Assembly (NCBI GenBank): GCA_018817915.1
Contig: JAHISX010000012.1
Location: 1 to 64,000, forward strand
DNA from: Bacillota bacterium
GTDB lineage: Bacteria; Bacillota_I; Bacilli_A; Acholeplasmatales; Acholeplasmataceae
Direction of reading: 5' to 3'
DNA length: 64,000 bases
Positions 44,566 through 54,094 of this stretch are shown in pieces. Under the pieces are notes generated by a model. The model saw nothing but the letters and a program-made list of their open reading frames with translations. It had not been told where the DNA came from and ran no database searches. How positions within the stretch are numbered: the first letter of the stretch is position 1; each line of letters begins with the position of its first letter. The position numbers and the translations under genes are program-made.

Positions 44566-47500
44566 GTGAAAAAATTATTTGGATTTTTATTTGTATTATT
44601 GTTTGTTTTTTTCTTTGTTGGATGCACTGATAATCAAGAAATACCGGAAATAAATATTGATCACGAATCAATAACTTTAAAAACTGGAGATACTCTTGAT
44701 TTGATGGATGGTGTAACAGCTAAAGGTTTGAAGGGGGAGGATGTTATTGACTTAGTGATTATCAGTCATGAAATTCCACTCGACTCAAACGGTAAGTTAA
44801 CATCTACAGGTACATATTTGGTTACTTTCACTTTGACAATTGAAGGAAAATCCTATACAAAAACATTATCTGTAACTGTAAATAACTATACACCGTTAAT
44901 TACTGTATTGCATAAATCAATCAATTTATATGTTGGTGATGAGCTTACATTAATGGAAGGTGTAAGTGCAACAGGTTTAATCAACGAGGATGTAACAAAT
45001 CAAGTCACTGTCAGTCATTCAATTCCTGTAGATGATGATGGCAAGGTTACTACTGCAGGAAGTTATACTGTAACTTACCAATTGACAATCAGTGATCTAA
45101 ACTATCAAGATACTGCAACCTTTATCGTTGAAGACAATAGAGTTCCTGTAAGTATCACAAATGGTGATTTTGAATCAGGTACTATGTTACCATTTGTAAA
45201 AAGTGATTTTGAAGGTGCAAATTCAAGCACTTCTATCGTTGAAATGAGTGGAAATCATCTACTGAAGTTAGATATCACAGCTGTCTCATGGGGCTCTGCA
45301 TCACCAAGAATTGAATATAGTGGATTAGAACTAGATTCAAGCAAAATCTATCAAATTTCATTTGATGCCTATGCTGATGCTGAAAGAGCTATGCATGTTC
45401 AAGTTGGTGAACTACTCACAGCAAGTCCATGGTATCATGCAGCATTTGCTCAAACAAGATACTTTGATTTGACGACAGAAAGTCAAACATACACATGGAG
45501 ATTTCAACCTACTAGCACATTATCAGGAGCTGATTTATCTAATTTATCCTTATTATTTGAATTTGGGACAATTGAAAATAGAACTAGCGTTGCAACTAAT
45601 GTTTATTTAGACAACTTTGTAATTGAAGAGGTTAATGAATTAGAAGTGGACACAACTGCACCTGTGTTAGTCTTTAAAGAAGATAAGGAATATTTCTATC
45701 TCAATGACTACTTCTTAAATCTTACAACCAAATATATAGCTGTCATAGACGAACGAGGCGAATCACTAGAATTATTCATTGATGAAGCACTCTCAAACAT
45801 ACCTGCTATTAATGATGAATCAAGATTAACTGTATCAGGTTTTTATCATATTTTATTCTATGCAATTGATTCATCTGGTAATAAAGGGACTTTAGCATGG
45901 GACTTTGAAGTAAAAGATGCCTATCCAGTAACCAATGGATTCAACTTAATTGATTTTCTTTCTGGAACCGCAAGTGATATTACTGAAGGTAACACGCATA
46001 ATGGCTATGTATACGCAGTTAATCCTGAATCCACTTATGAATATGCCGAGGGTACTCTAACCATTGTTACTGCTCAAAGTCAATTAAATGATCCCTGGAC
46101 AGCAACTCAAGTGTTTATCAGAACTGTCAGACAAGAAGGGTTTTCTGGAGAAGGAGCAAAAAAATTCACATTGTCCTTTGATTTCACTTCAAATGTTGAA
46201 GGATACATTCAAGTCAACGGACTACCATTTAAGGTTGAAATTGGTTCAACACACATAGCTATTGAAGGCAATATCTTTAATTATAACTATAAGGATGTGA
46301 CCATCGTTCTTGGTGTTCATAGAAGTTTGATGTCACCTGAACAAAATATTGGACCATCTGAGGTTTCAATTTCAAACTTATCATTTGTGATGACACAGGA
46401 TATCGTATTAGACACAATTCCACCTGTTATCATGTTGAATTCAACAAAGACTTATTTTGTAGGAGATGATTTCAATTTATTATCAACTGTAAAATTAAGT
46501 GACTTTCGAGGTTCTACTGGAGCAACTCTTGTAGTTGACGAAGCAAATTCAGATATCATTCCTGTTTCTGAAGGTAAAGTAACTACAGCAGGTATTTATC
46601 ATGTTACATTTATTGCTACTGATGCATCTGGTAATACGTCAAACTATGAATTTGAATATGTTGTGAAAGATGTATTAGTCAATTCCGATGGATTCAGTAT
46701 CGAACAAATCACATTTGGCGAAGAAGGTTTAATCGATGATCCATCTATTGTATTCTTATGGCATGATAGTGCTGTGAATGTAACATCTGAAGTCATCGAT
46801 AGAAACAATTTTAGATTTACATCTGATCAAGCACTTGGTACAGATGTCCCATGGTATTCTACACAATTATTCTTTAAGAGTTTAGTTGTTGATACTTGGG
46901 GATTATACGAACTATCCTTTGATATCGTTTCTGATGTTGCTGGTCATATTACTGTAATGAATGAAGGTATTGAAATTCAAGCTGGAACAAATACAATTTA
47001 TAAAAAAGTAGCAATTCAAGCTGGAGGATATCAAAAAATAACAATGCAACTTGGTAGAAATACCTATGGTACTTTAGGACCATGTGAAATTGAAATTAGG
47101 AATCTTTCATTAGCACTATTTGATATTCCTGAAGGTAATTATTGGGAAGGTTATGGAATGACTGTGACAAATAACACTGATAATAGTGTGATCTCTTATT
47201 CAAACATTCCAGAATCCTGGTCAATTGTAAATGCAAGGACATATATATTTGATGCCACTTCTACATATCAAGCAGTCGCAATTGAATTTATTGGTACAGC
47301 AGGTCATCGATATCAATTCAAATTTGAAGGTATAAGCACTTCAATATATAATGCTTCATCTATTGAAGCGACTGGTGAAACACAAAGAATAATCATTGAT
47401 ACACGTAATAGAACCGAGGAACAAAGATTATCAATGTTTAATTTGCTTATGTTTGTTGAATCTGTAGGAGTCAGTGGTACGATTACAATTAATAGTTATA

Positions 47501-47910
47501 CTTTCTATGAAGATTTTACTGATGCATTTGGAACCATTTGGTTAGGTATGGGGATGAATGTGGTCGATGTTGATGAAATATCACATGTTACTTATTCCAA
47601 CACACCTTCAAACTGGTGGAATGCAAATGCTCAATTACCCATGAATGAAATGTTTACAGAAAATTCAGAATCAGTTTCATTTACATTTACTGGTGTAGAA
47701 GGTCATGTATATTTATTTAAAGTTGAAGGTGGTGGATACTCTAAAGAAGCTGCAATTACAGCTACTGGTTTAGAACAAGTATTCACACTTGATATATCAT
47801 CTATAGGAACAAATGTATCAAAGCTTAACCTTGCCATCATGTTCTGTCAATCTGTTGGGGCAAGCGGAACAATCATACTTGGGAATGTTGCTGTAAATGA
47901 AACCTCATAA
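44566..47910 (+). CDS. Large carbohydrate-binding surface lipoprotein
   Basis: This 1114-residue secreted protein has a lipoprotein signal peptide (MKKLFGFLFVLL..., lipobox FVGC near residue 20). Two repeated Ig-like domains of about 80 residues follow, then a carbohydrate-binding module-like domain starting ITNGDFESG, then more Ig-like (DUF5011-type) units opening with DTTAPVLVF and DTIPPVIML. Several beta-sandwich domains containing NDPWTATQVFI and VPWYSTQLFF recur. No catalytic glycosidase signature is seen, so it is probably a binding protein. GGAGG precedes the GTG start; the palindrome and promoter upstream imply LacI control. Confidence 0.78.
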   Translation: MKKLFGFLFVLLFVFFFVGCTDNQEIPEINIDHESITLKTGDTLDLMDGVTAKGLKGEDVIDLVIISHEIPLDSNGKLTSTGTYLVTFTLTIEGKSYTKTLSVTVNNYTPLITVLHKSINLYVGDELTLMEGVSATGLINEDVTNQVTVSHSIPVDDDGKVTTAGSYTVTYQLTISDLNYQDTATFIVEDNRVPVSITNGDFESGTMLPFVKSDFEGANSSTSIVEMSGNHLLKLDITAVSWGSASPRIEYSGLELDSSKIYQISFDAYADAERAMHVQVGELLTASPWYHAAFAQTRYFDLTTESQTYTWRFQPTSTLSGADLSNLSLLFEFGTIENRTSVATNVYLDNFVIEEVNELEVDTTAPVLVFKEDKEYFYLNDYFLNLTTKYIAVIDERGESLELFIDEALSNIPAINDESRLTVSGFYHILFYAIDSSGNKGTLAWDFEVKDAYPVTNGFNLIDFLSGTASDITEGNTHNGYVYAVNPESTYEYAEGTLTIVTAQSQLNDPWTATQVFIRTVRQEGFSGEGAKKFTLSFDFTSNVEGYIQVNGLPFKVEIGSTHIAIEGNIFNYNYKDVTIVLGVHRSLMSPEQNIGPSEVSISNLSFVMTQDIVLDTIPPVIMLNSTKTYFVGDDFNLLSTVKLSDFRGSTGATLVVDEANSDIIPVSEGKVTTAGIYHVTFIATDASGNTSNYEFEYVVKDVLVNSDGFSIEQITFGEEGLIDDPSIVFLWHDSAVNVTSEVIDRNNFRFTSDQALGTDVPWYSTQLFFKSLVVDTWGLYELSFDIVSDVAGHITVMNEGIEIQAGTNTIYKKVAIQAGGYQKITMQLGRNTYGTLGPCEIEIRNLSLALFDIPEGNYWEGYGMTVTNNTDNSVISYSNIPESWSIVNARTYIFDATSTYQAVAIEFIGTAGHRYQFKFEGISTSIYNASSIEATGETQRIIIDTRNRTEEQRLSMFNLLMFVESVGVSGTITINSYTFYEDFTDAFGTIWLGMGMNVVDVDEISHVTYSNTPSNWWNANAQLPMNEMFTENSESVSFTFTGVEGHVYLFKVEGGGYSKEAAITATGLEQVFTLDISSIGTNVSKLNLAIMFCQSVGASGTIILGNVAVNETS

Positions 47911-47925
47911 TCTTCTCTAAAGACG

Positions 47926-47959
47926 AAAAAGCGTTATTGTTGCTGCAATAACGCTTTTT
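47926..47959 (+). terminator. Terminator of the lipoprotein gene
   Basis: AAAAAGCGTTATTG pairs perfectly with CAATAACGCTTTTT (14 bp) around TTGCTG, with a T-rich end. It works on either strand but serves the plus-strand lipoprotein gene. Confidence 0.85.
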
Positions 47960-47993
47960 ACTTCATTACTTGTTTTTAAAGTGTTGGCAGGTT

Positions 47994-48035
47994 TTGACTT
48001 AAATCACAAAAAGTACTATAATATTACAGTAATAT
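47994..48035 (+). promoter_or_regulatory. Promoter of the LacI-type gene with palindrome
   Basis: TTGACT (47994-47999) and TATAAT (48017-48022) are 17 bp apart. ATATTAC-A-GTAATAT (48021-48035) is a perfect odd palindrome at the start point. It lacks the central CG of the operator at 44508, so it may bind another factor. Confidence 0.7.
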
Positions 48036-48085
48036 AATTATTAAATACTTCAACATATTGAACATTATAGAAGGGATTGATGATA

Positions 48086-49108
48086 ATGAAGAAAAAATTA
48101 ACAATTTTTGATATTGCAGATAAATTCAATTTATCTATCGGAACCATCTCGAAAATAATGAATGGAAAAGGCACAGTTAGCCCAGAAACTAGAAAGAATG
48201 TCCTTGAATATGTTAAAGAAGTCGGGTACTTTCCCATATCAAACGCTAGAAACCTTGTACTTAAAAGATCTTATTCTATAGGTGTTGTATTTTCAGAAGC
48301 ACTCGATATCGGATTAGAACATCCATTTTTCGCCAGTGTTATCCAACACTTTAAGAAATATGTCGAAATTAGAGGTTATGAAATCAGCTTTGTTGTTAGA
48401 CAAATCGGTGATCAAAAATTTACTTACCTAGATTGGTGTAGAAGCAGAAATATCGATGGTGTATATATAGTTGCTGGAAGTTTTGATGATCCAGGTATAC
48501 TGGAACTCGTTAATTCAAACATTCCTTGTGTTACAACAGAAATTGGATTTCCAAATGTTCATTCAGTGGTCAGTGATAATGCACAGGGCATTCAATTAAT
48601 TCTCGATTATATTCATAATGATCTAAAGAAAGAAAAAGTAGCTCTTATTTCTGGACCAATGAGCTCAAACTCTTTTAAAGAAAGAACAAAAAGTTTCATC
48701 GAATATTCGAAAAAGTTAAAAATGAAGGTTGAGGATAATTATATTGAAGTTTTAGATAATTATGAATTTAAGAGTGGCTATAATGCACTCAATAAGCTGA
48801 TAAATAAAACTGATGAAATGCCACAGGTAATTGTGGTAAGCTCAGATGATATCGCATTTGGTGTATTGAGAGCTTTATTTGATAAGAATATCAAAGTGCC
48901 TGATCATATACAAGTCATTGGATTTGATGATGTCCCCTACGCTGAAAGAGCAACTCCAGCTTTAACAACAATACGACAAAATAGGAAAATGCTTGGTGAA
49001 ACTGCTGCAGAGATATTATTAGATTTGATTAATGATGGAAAAACCGATTTTGCATGGTTAACTCATATTGAAACTGAGTTGATCATTAGAGAAACTACGT
49101 TAAAGTAA
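48086..49108 (+). CDS. LacI-family transcriptional regulator
   Basis: This 340-residue protein has an N-terminal LacI HTH (LTIFDIADKFNLSIGTISKIMNGKG, residues 4-28) and hinge, then a periplasmic-binding-like domain with SIGVVFSEAL, GVYIVAGSF, VVSDN, QVIVVSSDDIAFGVL and PDHIQVIGFDDVPYAERATPALTT. It probably senses a sugar handled by the adjacent lipoprotein and binds the palindrome at 44508-44525. The ATG at 48086 is 9 bases after GAAGGGA; the frame opens at TTG 48077. Confidence 0.85.
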   Translation: MKKKLTIFDIADKFNLSIGTISKIMNGKGTVSPETRKNVLEYVKEVGYFPISNARNLVLKRSYSIGVVFSEALDIGLEHPFFASVIQHFKKYVEIRGYEISFVVRQIGDQKFTYLDWCRSRNIDGVYIVAGSFDDPGILELVNSNIPCVTTEIGFPNVHSVVSDNAQGIQLILDYIHNDLKKEKVALISGPMSSNSFKERTKSFIEYSKKLKMKVEDNYIEVLDNYEFKSGYNALNKLINKTDEMPQVIVVSSDDIAFGVLRALFDKNIKVPDHIQVIGFDDVPYAERATPALTTIRQNRKMLGETAAEILLDLINDGKTDFAWLTHIETELIIRETTLK

Positions 49109-49253
49109 AAAAGTCTGTGTTAATAGAGTGAACCCTATTAAGTAGACAATAAATAAAAAAGGTTTATATCTTTAATGGGTTTTTGAGCACAGTAAAACAA
49201 TTTAATTATAAATGACACTTTCTTACTAGAATATGAGTATGGAGGTGTTTTTT

Positions 49254-49388
49254 ATGGCTAAAAAAGGACAAAAGAAAGAACAACTGCATCAACAAATGCC
49301 GAGGAGTCCATCGTATCGGATTGATGTGTATTCAGGTAGAGAGAATAGTTTTCTTACAATTTATTTCATCTCCATTGTCGTATCATAA
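49254..49388 (+). pseudogene. IS3-type transposase orfA remnant or small ORF
   Basis: This 44-codon frame starts MAKKGQKKEQ, like many IS3-family OrfA proteins, but then departs and stops. GGAGGTG is well placed ahead of the ATG. The most likely origin is the 5' end of a decayed insertion sequence; no inverted repeats or orfB were found. Confidence 0.45.
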
Positions 49389-49478
49389 GCAACCACTTCA
49401 GTAGTATTTTAATTTGACACTAATGATTAGAAACCTTATGTGCTTTATGTCCTGTATTTATTCTAGCTTTCTTAAAGT

Positions 49479-49515
49479 AAAAGACCTTGTGAGGGGGGGA
49501 TTCACAAGGTCTTTT
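49479..49515. terminator. Bidirectional terminator after pglF-like gene
   Basis: AAAAGACCTTGTGA and TCACAAGGTCTTTT form a perfect 14-bp stem around a 9-base G-rich loop. It ends 48 bases past the dehydratase stop. Confidence 0.8.
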
Positions 49516-49562
49516 ATATGATTTACATCATGTTCTATAAAAGTGAACATAAGTAACAATAT

Positions 49563-51434
49563 TTAAACATCACCGTTTCTCTTATAGGTGGGTATGATCT
49601 TTCCTACAAAAGCTTTAATCTCTTCATTGCTAAAGTTTTCTAATGTTTCAGTGATGCTGCTCAATTCTAATTCTTTTTCTTCTACATCTCTTGGTTTTTC
49701 AATATAAATCTTCTCATTGGGTGTTCTATTTTGTTGCCCATGTGAGTGATCGACTAATAGTTCTTCAAATAACTTTTCACCAGGTCTAAGACCGGTAATT
49801 TCAATTTGAATTTCTTCATAGGGTTTATATCCAGCAAGTTTGATCATCTTTTCAGCGAGTTCTTTAATTCTTACAGGTTCACCCATATCAAGAATAAAGA
49901 CTTCGCCACCTTGTGCATAAACACCACATTGTAAGATTAAACCAACTGCTTCTGGTATGGTCATGAAATATCTTGTGATATCTTCATGCGTTACGGTAAC
50001 AGGACCACCATCAGCAATTTGCTTCTTAAATAATGGAATCACACTACCATTAGAGCCTAAGACATTACCGAATCTAACAGCACTGAATTTAGTGCCCTCA
50101 GTATGCAACTGCTTTTCTTGAATAATGAGCTCAGCATAGCGTTTGGTTGCTCCCATGACGTTTGTAGACCTCACGGCTTTATCACTACTGACTAAAACAA
50201 ACTTCTTAACACCATATTTACTCGCTAGACATGAAGCATTATGTGTTCCAATCACATTGGTTCTCACAGCTTCTACTGCACTATCTTCCATCAGTGGTAC
50301 ATGCTTATATGCTGCAGCATGGAAGACCAAATCAGGTTGATAAGTTTTAAACACATGTTCCAATCTTTGCTTATTATAAACACTACCAATTAAAACTTTC
50401 AAATCGAGCGTTCGATTGGATTTAGTGAACTTTCTTAAAAGTTCCATTTGAATATCATAAGCATTATTTTCATAAATATCAAAGATAATGAGTTGTTTTG
50501 GTTCTAGTTCTGCAATTTGTCTGCATAACTCACTACCAATCGATCCACCACCACCAGTGACCAAGATAACTTGACCCTTAATGAAATCTTTGATACTTTC
50601 ATCTTCTAAATGAATGACTTCTCTATTTAATAAATCTTCGATTTTAACATCGATAATTTTCAGGTTCTTCTGATCTTCAACATTTGCCATGCTCATCAAT
50701 TTTTTGATGCGAATGCTCTTTTCACTCACTTTGCTAATTAAGACTTGTAAATCTTTAACTGAATATTCAGCAATAGCAATAATGACTTCTTCAATCTTTA
50801 ACTCATCGATAAAATGATTGATTTCACTAATAGGACCAACAATCTTAATACCAGAAAGTCTACTACCAATCTTTTTGTCATCATCATCTAAGAATGCGAC
50901 TGGAATATTATTTAAATCCTTATTCTTATAAATTTCTTTAACAACAAGCTCACCAGCAGATCCAGCACCAACAATCAGTGTTCTTCTGCCTAGTGCCTTA
51001 CTCCAATCCATATTGGTCTTAACATAAGTAATGATTCTATTTGCCATTCTGGGTAATGCTAATAAAGTAATTTCAAATGGTGTGATAAATAAAAATGCTG
51101 ATTTATACATGAAGATGATTCCAGATAGAGCAATGAAGATTACAATGATTATATTCGATAAAATAGAAATGACTGCAATCTTGATCACATCTTCGAATCC
51201 TACATGATTGACCAACATTCGATATAATCCAGTAATATAAAAGACAATGAGTTTAAATAAAACAACAAGAGGTAAAGAGATGACTAACAAACTGTAATCG
51301 ATAGATATCTCAAGAACATTGAACATAAAAATAGCCATTAAGTAAGTTAAAGCGATGGCTACTGCATCGATCAACATATACATTAAGATTTGAATAACGC
51401 GGTTTGTTTTAGTGTTTTTCATCTTAATCCCCAT
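49563..51434 (-). CDS. UDP-GlcNAc 4,6-dehydratase, PglF/CapD/WbpM type, membrane bound
   Basis: This 623-residue protein has four or five N-terminal membrane segments, a Rossmann domain (RTLIVGAGSAGELV) and a C-terminal SDR domain with VTGGGGSIGSELCRQ, SSDKAVRSTNVMGATKRYAE and RPGEKLFEE. This is the PglF/WbpM/CapD pattern, a C5-retaining 4,6-dehydratase that would supply UDP-4-keto-6-deoxy-GlcNAc to the PglE-like aminotransferase. It sits about 31 kb upstream of that gene, same strand, beyond the island. The start is uncertain (ATG 51434 or 51422). Confidence 0.88.
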   Translation of the reverse strand: MGIKMKNTKTNRVIQILMYMLIDAVAIALTYLMAIFMFNVLEISIDYSLLVISLPLVVLFKLIVFYITGLYRMLVNHVGFEDVIKIAVISILSNIIIVIFIALSGIIFMYKSAFLFITPFEITLLALPRMANRIITYVKTNMDWSKALGRRTLIVGAGSAGELVVKEIYKNKDLNNIPVAFLDDDDKKIGSRLSGIKIVGPISEINHFIDELKIEEVIIAIAEYSVKDLQVLISKVSEKSIRIKKLMSMANVEDQKNLKIIDVKIEDLLNREVIHLEDESIKDFIKGQVILVTGGGGSIGSELCRQIAELEPKQLIIFDIYENNAYDIQMELLRKFTKSNRTLDLKVLIGSVYNKQRLEHVFKTYQPDLVFHAAAYKHVPLMEDSAVEAVRTNVIGTHNASCLASKYGVKKFVLVSSDKAVRSTNVMGATKRYAELIIQEKQLHTEGTKFSAVRFGNVLGSNGSVIPLFKKQIADGGPVTVTHEDITRYFMTIPEAVGLILQCGVYAQGGEVFILDMGEPVRIKELAEKMIKLAGYKPYEEIQIEITGLRPGEKLFEELLVDHSHGQQNRTPNEKIYIEKPRDVEEKELELSSITETLENFSNEEIKAFVGKIIPTYKRNGDV

Positions 51435-51674
51435 GATCCCTTTGTTTTATACTACTATATCATTAGATATATCATAACATATTTTTAATAAATATTTAAG
51501 AGTTTGCATTCTATTGACAAAAGGTATTTTATCACATCTTGCTCAAATATAAAAGTAGTTCTAGCATAATTACTTTTTGAATGAACATAAAATAACTTAT
51601 TATGCTAAAGATTGACTTTCATCATCTAACAAAAGCGATTGATGAAAGAAGACATCACCTTGTTAAATTCAATT

Positions 51675-52130
51675 TTATATCTTTGCTTCTGCTTTATAAT
51701 TTTCTATCATCTTCATGATGACATCTTTTCTCTTCTTTGTTTTCCAATTGATGGAAGTCATAGACATCACTCTACCACCTTTATCTTCAACCAGTGATTT
51801 CATTTGTTTTAACGTGTGGTTGCCACCCAACCATGCATAAGGAAAATAATGCGTAATGAATAAATCAACAGTTTTGCCTGTGAGATCAGGTAATTGTTTT
51901 AAATATGCATGCATAATTCGACTCAAACTAAAACCATGAACAGGTGATGCAAAGACCAGATGGTTATATGGTTTCACATTAGGTTTATAAATCAATTCAG
52001 GTTTAGCGATATTTGGGTCATCAGATTGAGCTTTGACTTCCTCTAAATCAAAATCTGTGACTTTTTTAATTTTTTGAGCAACACTCAGTGTATTGCCTGT
52101 CTTTGAATAGATCACAATCAAACTTTTCAT
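51675..52130 (-). CDS. Flavodoxin-like protein
   Basis: This 151-residue protein begins LIVIYSKTGNT, the FMN-phosphate loop of flavodoxins. VFASPVHGFSL and a later Gly-rich turn supply the rest of the FMN site. It probably carries electrons or acts as an NAD(P)H quinone-type reductase; the exact role is unknown. GAGGATAAG precedes the ATG at 52130; the frame extends to 52157. Confidence 0.8.
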   Translation of the reverse strand: MKSLIVIYSKTGNTLSVAQKIKKVTDFDLEEVKAQSDDPNIAKPELIYKPNVKPYNHLVFASPVHGFSLSRIMHAYLKQLPDLTGKTVDLFITHYFPYAWLGGNHTLKQMKSLVEDKGGRVMSMTSINWKTKKRKDVIMKMIENYKAEAKI

Positions 52131-52214
52131 ACTTATCCTCAATTGACAATTATGCATTCATAACTATTATATATATAATATACCACAAAAAGGAACAAGC
52201 CAATGCGAAAAAAA

Positions 52215-52252
52215 GGTAAAAAAAAGTGTGAGTTCGTCACACTTTCTTTACC
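52215..52252. terminator. Terminator after the RsgI-like lipoprotein gene
   Basis: GTGTGA and TCACAC pair with loop GTTCG, extended by A/T pairs with one mismatch and GGT/ACC. It lies 16 bases beyond that gene's stop on the minus strand. Confidence 0.7.
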
Positions 52253-52268
52253 TTTAATATCATTTTTT

Positions 52269-53408
52269 TTAGTCTGTACTAATTTGTCTTCTAAATGTGA
52301 TTTCTATACCATCTTGATTTTCAAAGACAATACGGTTACCCAAAAGTTGAAATTCAATGGTTTCTTGTGCCTGATTCGTTAAAACCAATGCACCATCAAC
52401 AACTACCCAAGTACCAGTGTTTTCACCTGTTTGAACTTGTATTTGACCAGTTATTGTCCAGCTATAACTTTCAGTGTACGTACCATCACCTAATAATTCA
52501 TAATTATGATATGTAATAGCATAAGGTAATGTTTCATCTGAATTTTCAAATTGGTAAGTTCCAACTAAATATTGAGCGACTTCACCATTCATAACAGCAT
52601 ATGCATATTCAACTCTTTCTTCATTGCGAATTACAAATGCTTCTTTTAAGCCTTCATAATCATTTAAATAAGCTGCTTCAACACCTGTTGTGTCAGGTTG
52701 TTCTGCTGTGCCAGCGGCTACAGCATCAAGATGTGCTTGAACTTTACTTTGTAAAGCATCAGCTAATTCATCTTTAATTGCTTGTGCGCCAACCTGTCTT
52801 TGGTTTCTAAATGTGAGCATCTTTGATTCTTGTAAACCGACTAAAGCATCAATCAATTCTGCATTTGTCATTGCTAATGCATCTTCAATTGTGTTTGTTT
52901 CATCAATCGATAAATATGCATCAATTAACTTCGCATTTCCAAATGTAATATCATATTCATCAACAAGAGCTAATACAGCTTCATTGACTTCACCCTGATT
53001 AAGAACAACTGCACCTAACTTATTTTCTGCCATATAAGTTTGTAGCATACTTTGTACTTGAACTTGGAATTGATCTGCATCATCTTCATTTTCATTACAT
53101 GCTTGAATTGCTAACGCATTATCATTTCTTTCAACATCGATATATCCGGTTTGAACTGCTGCATTTAAATAAAGATGCAATGCTTCTTCATAATTCATAC
53201 CTTCTAATTCTAGACCTGCAGCAACTATTTCTGCTGCCTCATTACGCAAATTGTAACTTACTACATTGCCATCCTGGTTGATAATCATTTCCATTGTTGG
53301 ATTGATCTCTAAGAATAAATAAGTGTAATCTGTAGCTTCATCACTTGTGCAAGCTGCCATGCTAAGGAGCACGACCAACATGAATCCAAATGTCATTAAT
53401 TTTTTCAT
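52269..53408 (-). CDS. Lipoprotein with RsgI-like middle domain
   Basis: This is a 379-residue lipoprotein: signal MKKLMTFGFMLVVLLSMAAC with Cys20 lipidated. The mature N-terminus YLFLEINPTMEMIINQDGNVVSYN followed by EGMNYEEALHLYLNAAVQTGYI is the fold of the RsgI anti-sigma factor middle domain (beta strand, INPS-like, then helix). No sigma factor gene is next to it. A second domain of about 100 residues at the C-terminus looks like a lipocalin-like or DUF-type beta barrel. The usual role of such proteins in sensing is not shown for free lipoproteins. Confidence 0.65.
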   Translation of the reverse strand: MKKLMTFGFMLVVLLSMAACTSDEATDYTYLFLEINPTMEMIINQDGNVVSYNLRNEAAEIVAAGLELEGMNYEEALHLYLNAAVQTGYIDVERNDNALAIQACNENEDDADQFQVQVQSMLQTYMAENKLGAVVLNQGEVNEAVLALVDEYDITFGNAKLIDAYLSIDETNTIEDALAMTNAELIDALVGLQESKMLTFRNQRQVGAQAIKDELADALQSKVQAHLDAVAAGTAEQPDTTGVEAAYLNDYEGLKEAFVIRNEERVEYAYAVMNGEVAQYLVGTYQFENSDETLPYAITYHNYELLGDGTYTESYSWTITGQIQVQTGENTGTWVVVDGALVLTNQAQETIEFQLLGNRIVFENQDGIEITFRRQISTD

Positions 53409-53620
53409 TATTTTAAATCTCCTTTCGAATATTTCTTACACTTAACTTACAAAACTTAAGCCGTTTTTATTGGTATTTTTATAAATTAACTTAGATTTAC
53501 ACAATATAAGTCACTTTGAAAAGTAATGAAAATGATGATATGGCTATGTTTAATTGCATAACTAATCTTTAGATGCTACAATCTAATTAAGACAAATCAT
53601 CAATATCTAAGGAGTCTTTC

Positions 53621-54031
53621 ATGAGAAAATCCATTTTAACTATTTTACTTACCTTATGCTTATCTTTTTATTTAATGTCATGCACTGAATCAGGTGAAGA
53701 TACAGCAAAAAGCATGATTCAAACACTAGAAGATGCAGGATACGTCATAGAATCACAAGACAGTGAAGCCATAGACAGTTTTATGGCACATATCTTATTA
53801 GATGGTTACTCGATCAATGCAACAATCTCAGCATTATATATAGGCTATATCAATGAAAATGAAAGATGGGTGCAACTCATCGTCTTTGAGAACAAGGATC
53901 TAGCAGCAATCTATATACAAGCCTTATATGATGAGCAGGTTTCTGGAAGACTCTCATATGTCAGTGGATATGTGGTCATGATTACCTATTCACAAGAAAC
54001 AGTGGATTTATTTGAAATATTTCAAAATTAA
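53621..54031 (+). CDS. Small lipoprotein
   Basis: This is a 136-residue protein. It has signal MRKSILTILLTLCLSFYLMSC with a lipobox ending in Cys21, then a soluble domain with VIESQDSEAIDSFM, ASIYIQALYDEQVSG. No known domain is recognised. The start follows AAGGAG. It is convergent with the membrane protein gene, sharing the terminator at 54037. Confidence 0.72.
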   Translation: MRKSILTILLTLCLSFYLMSCTESGEDTAKSMIQTLEDAGYVIESQDSEAIDSFMAHILLDGYSINATISALYIGYINENERWVQLIVFENKDLAAIYIQALYDEQVSGRLSYVSGYVVMITYSQETVDLFEIFQN

Positions 54032-54036
54032 TATAG

Positions 54037-54084
54037 AAAAAAATCCTTGACATTATATAAAATCTAAGTTCAAAGGATTTTTTT
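54037..54084. terminator. Bidirectional terminator
   Basis: AAAAAAATCCTT and AAGGATTTTTTT form 12 perfect pairs between the convergent lipoprotein and membrane protein genes, flanked by A and T runs. Confidence 0.8.
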
Positions 54085-54094
54085 AACTCTTCGT

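Noticed and set aside
49254-49388. A functional insertion sequence
   Set aside because: Only the opening of an OrfA-like frame is present; no orfB or terminal inverted repeats were seen.
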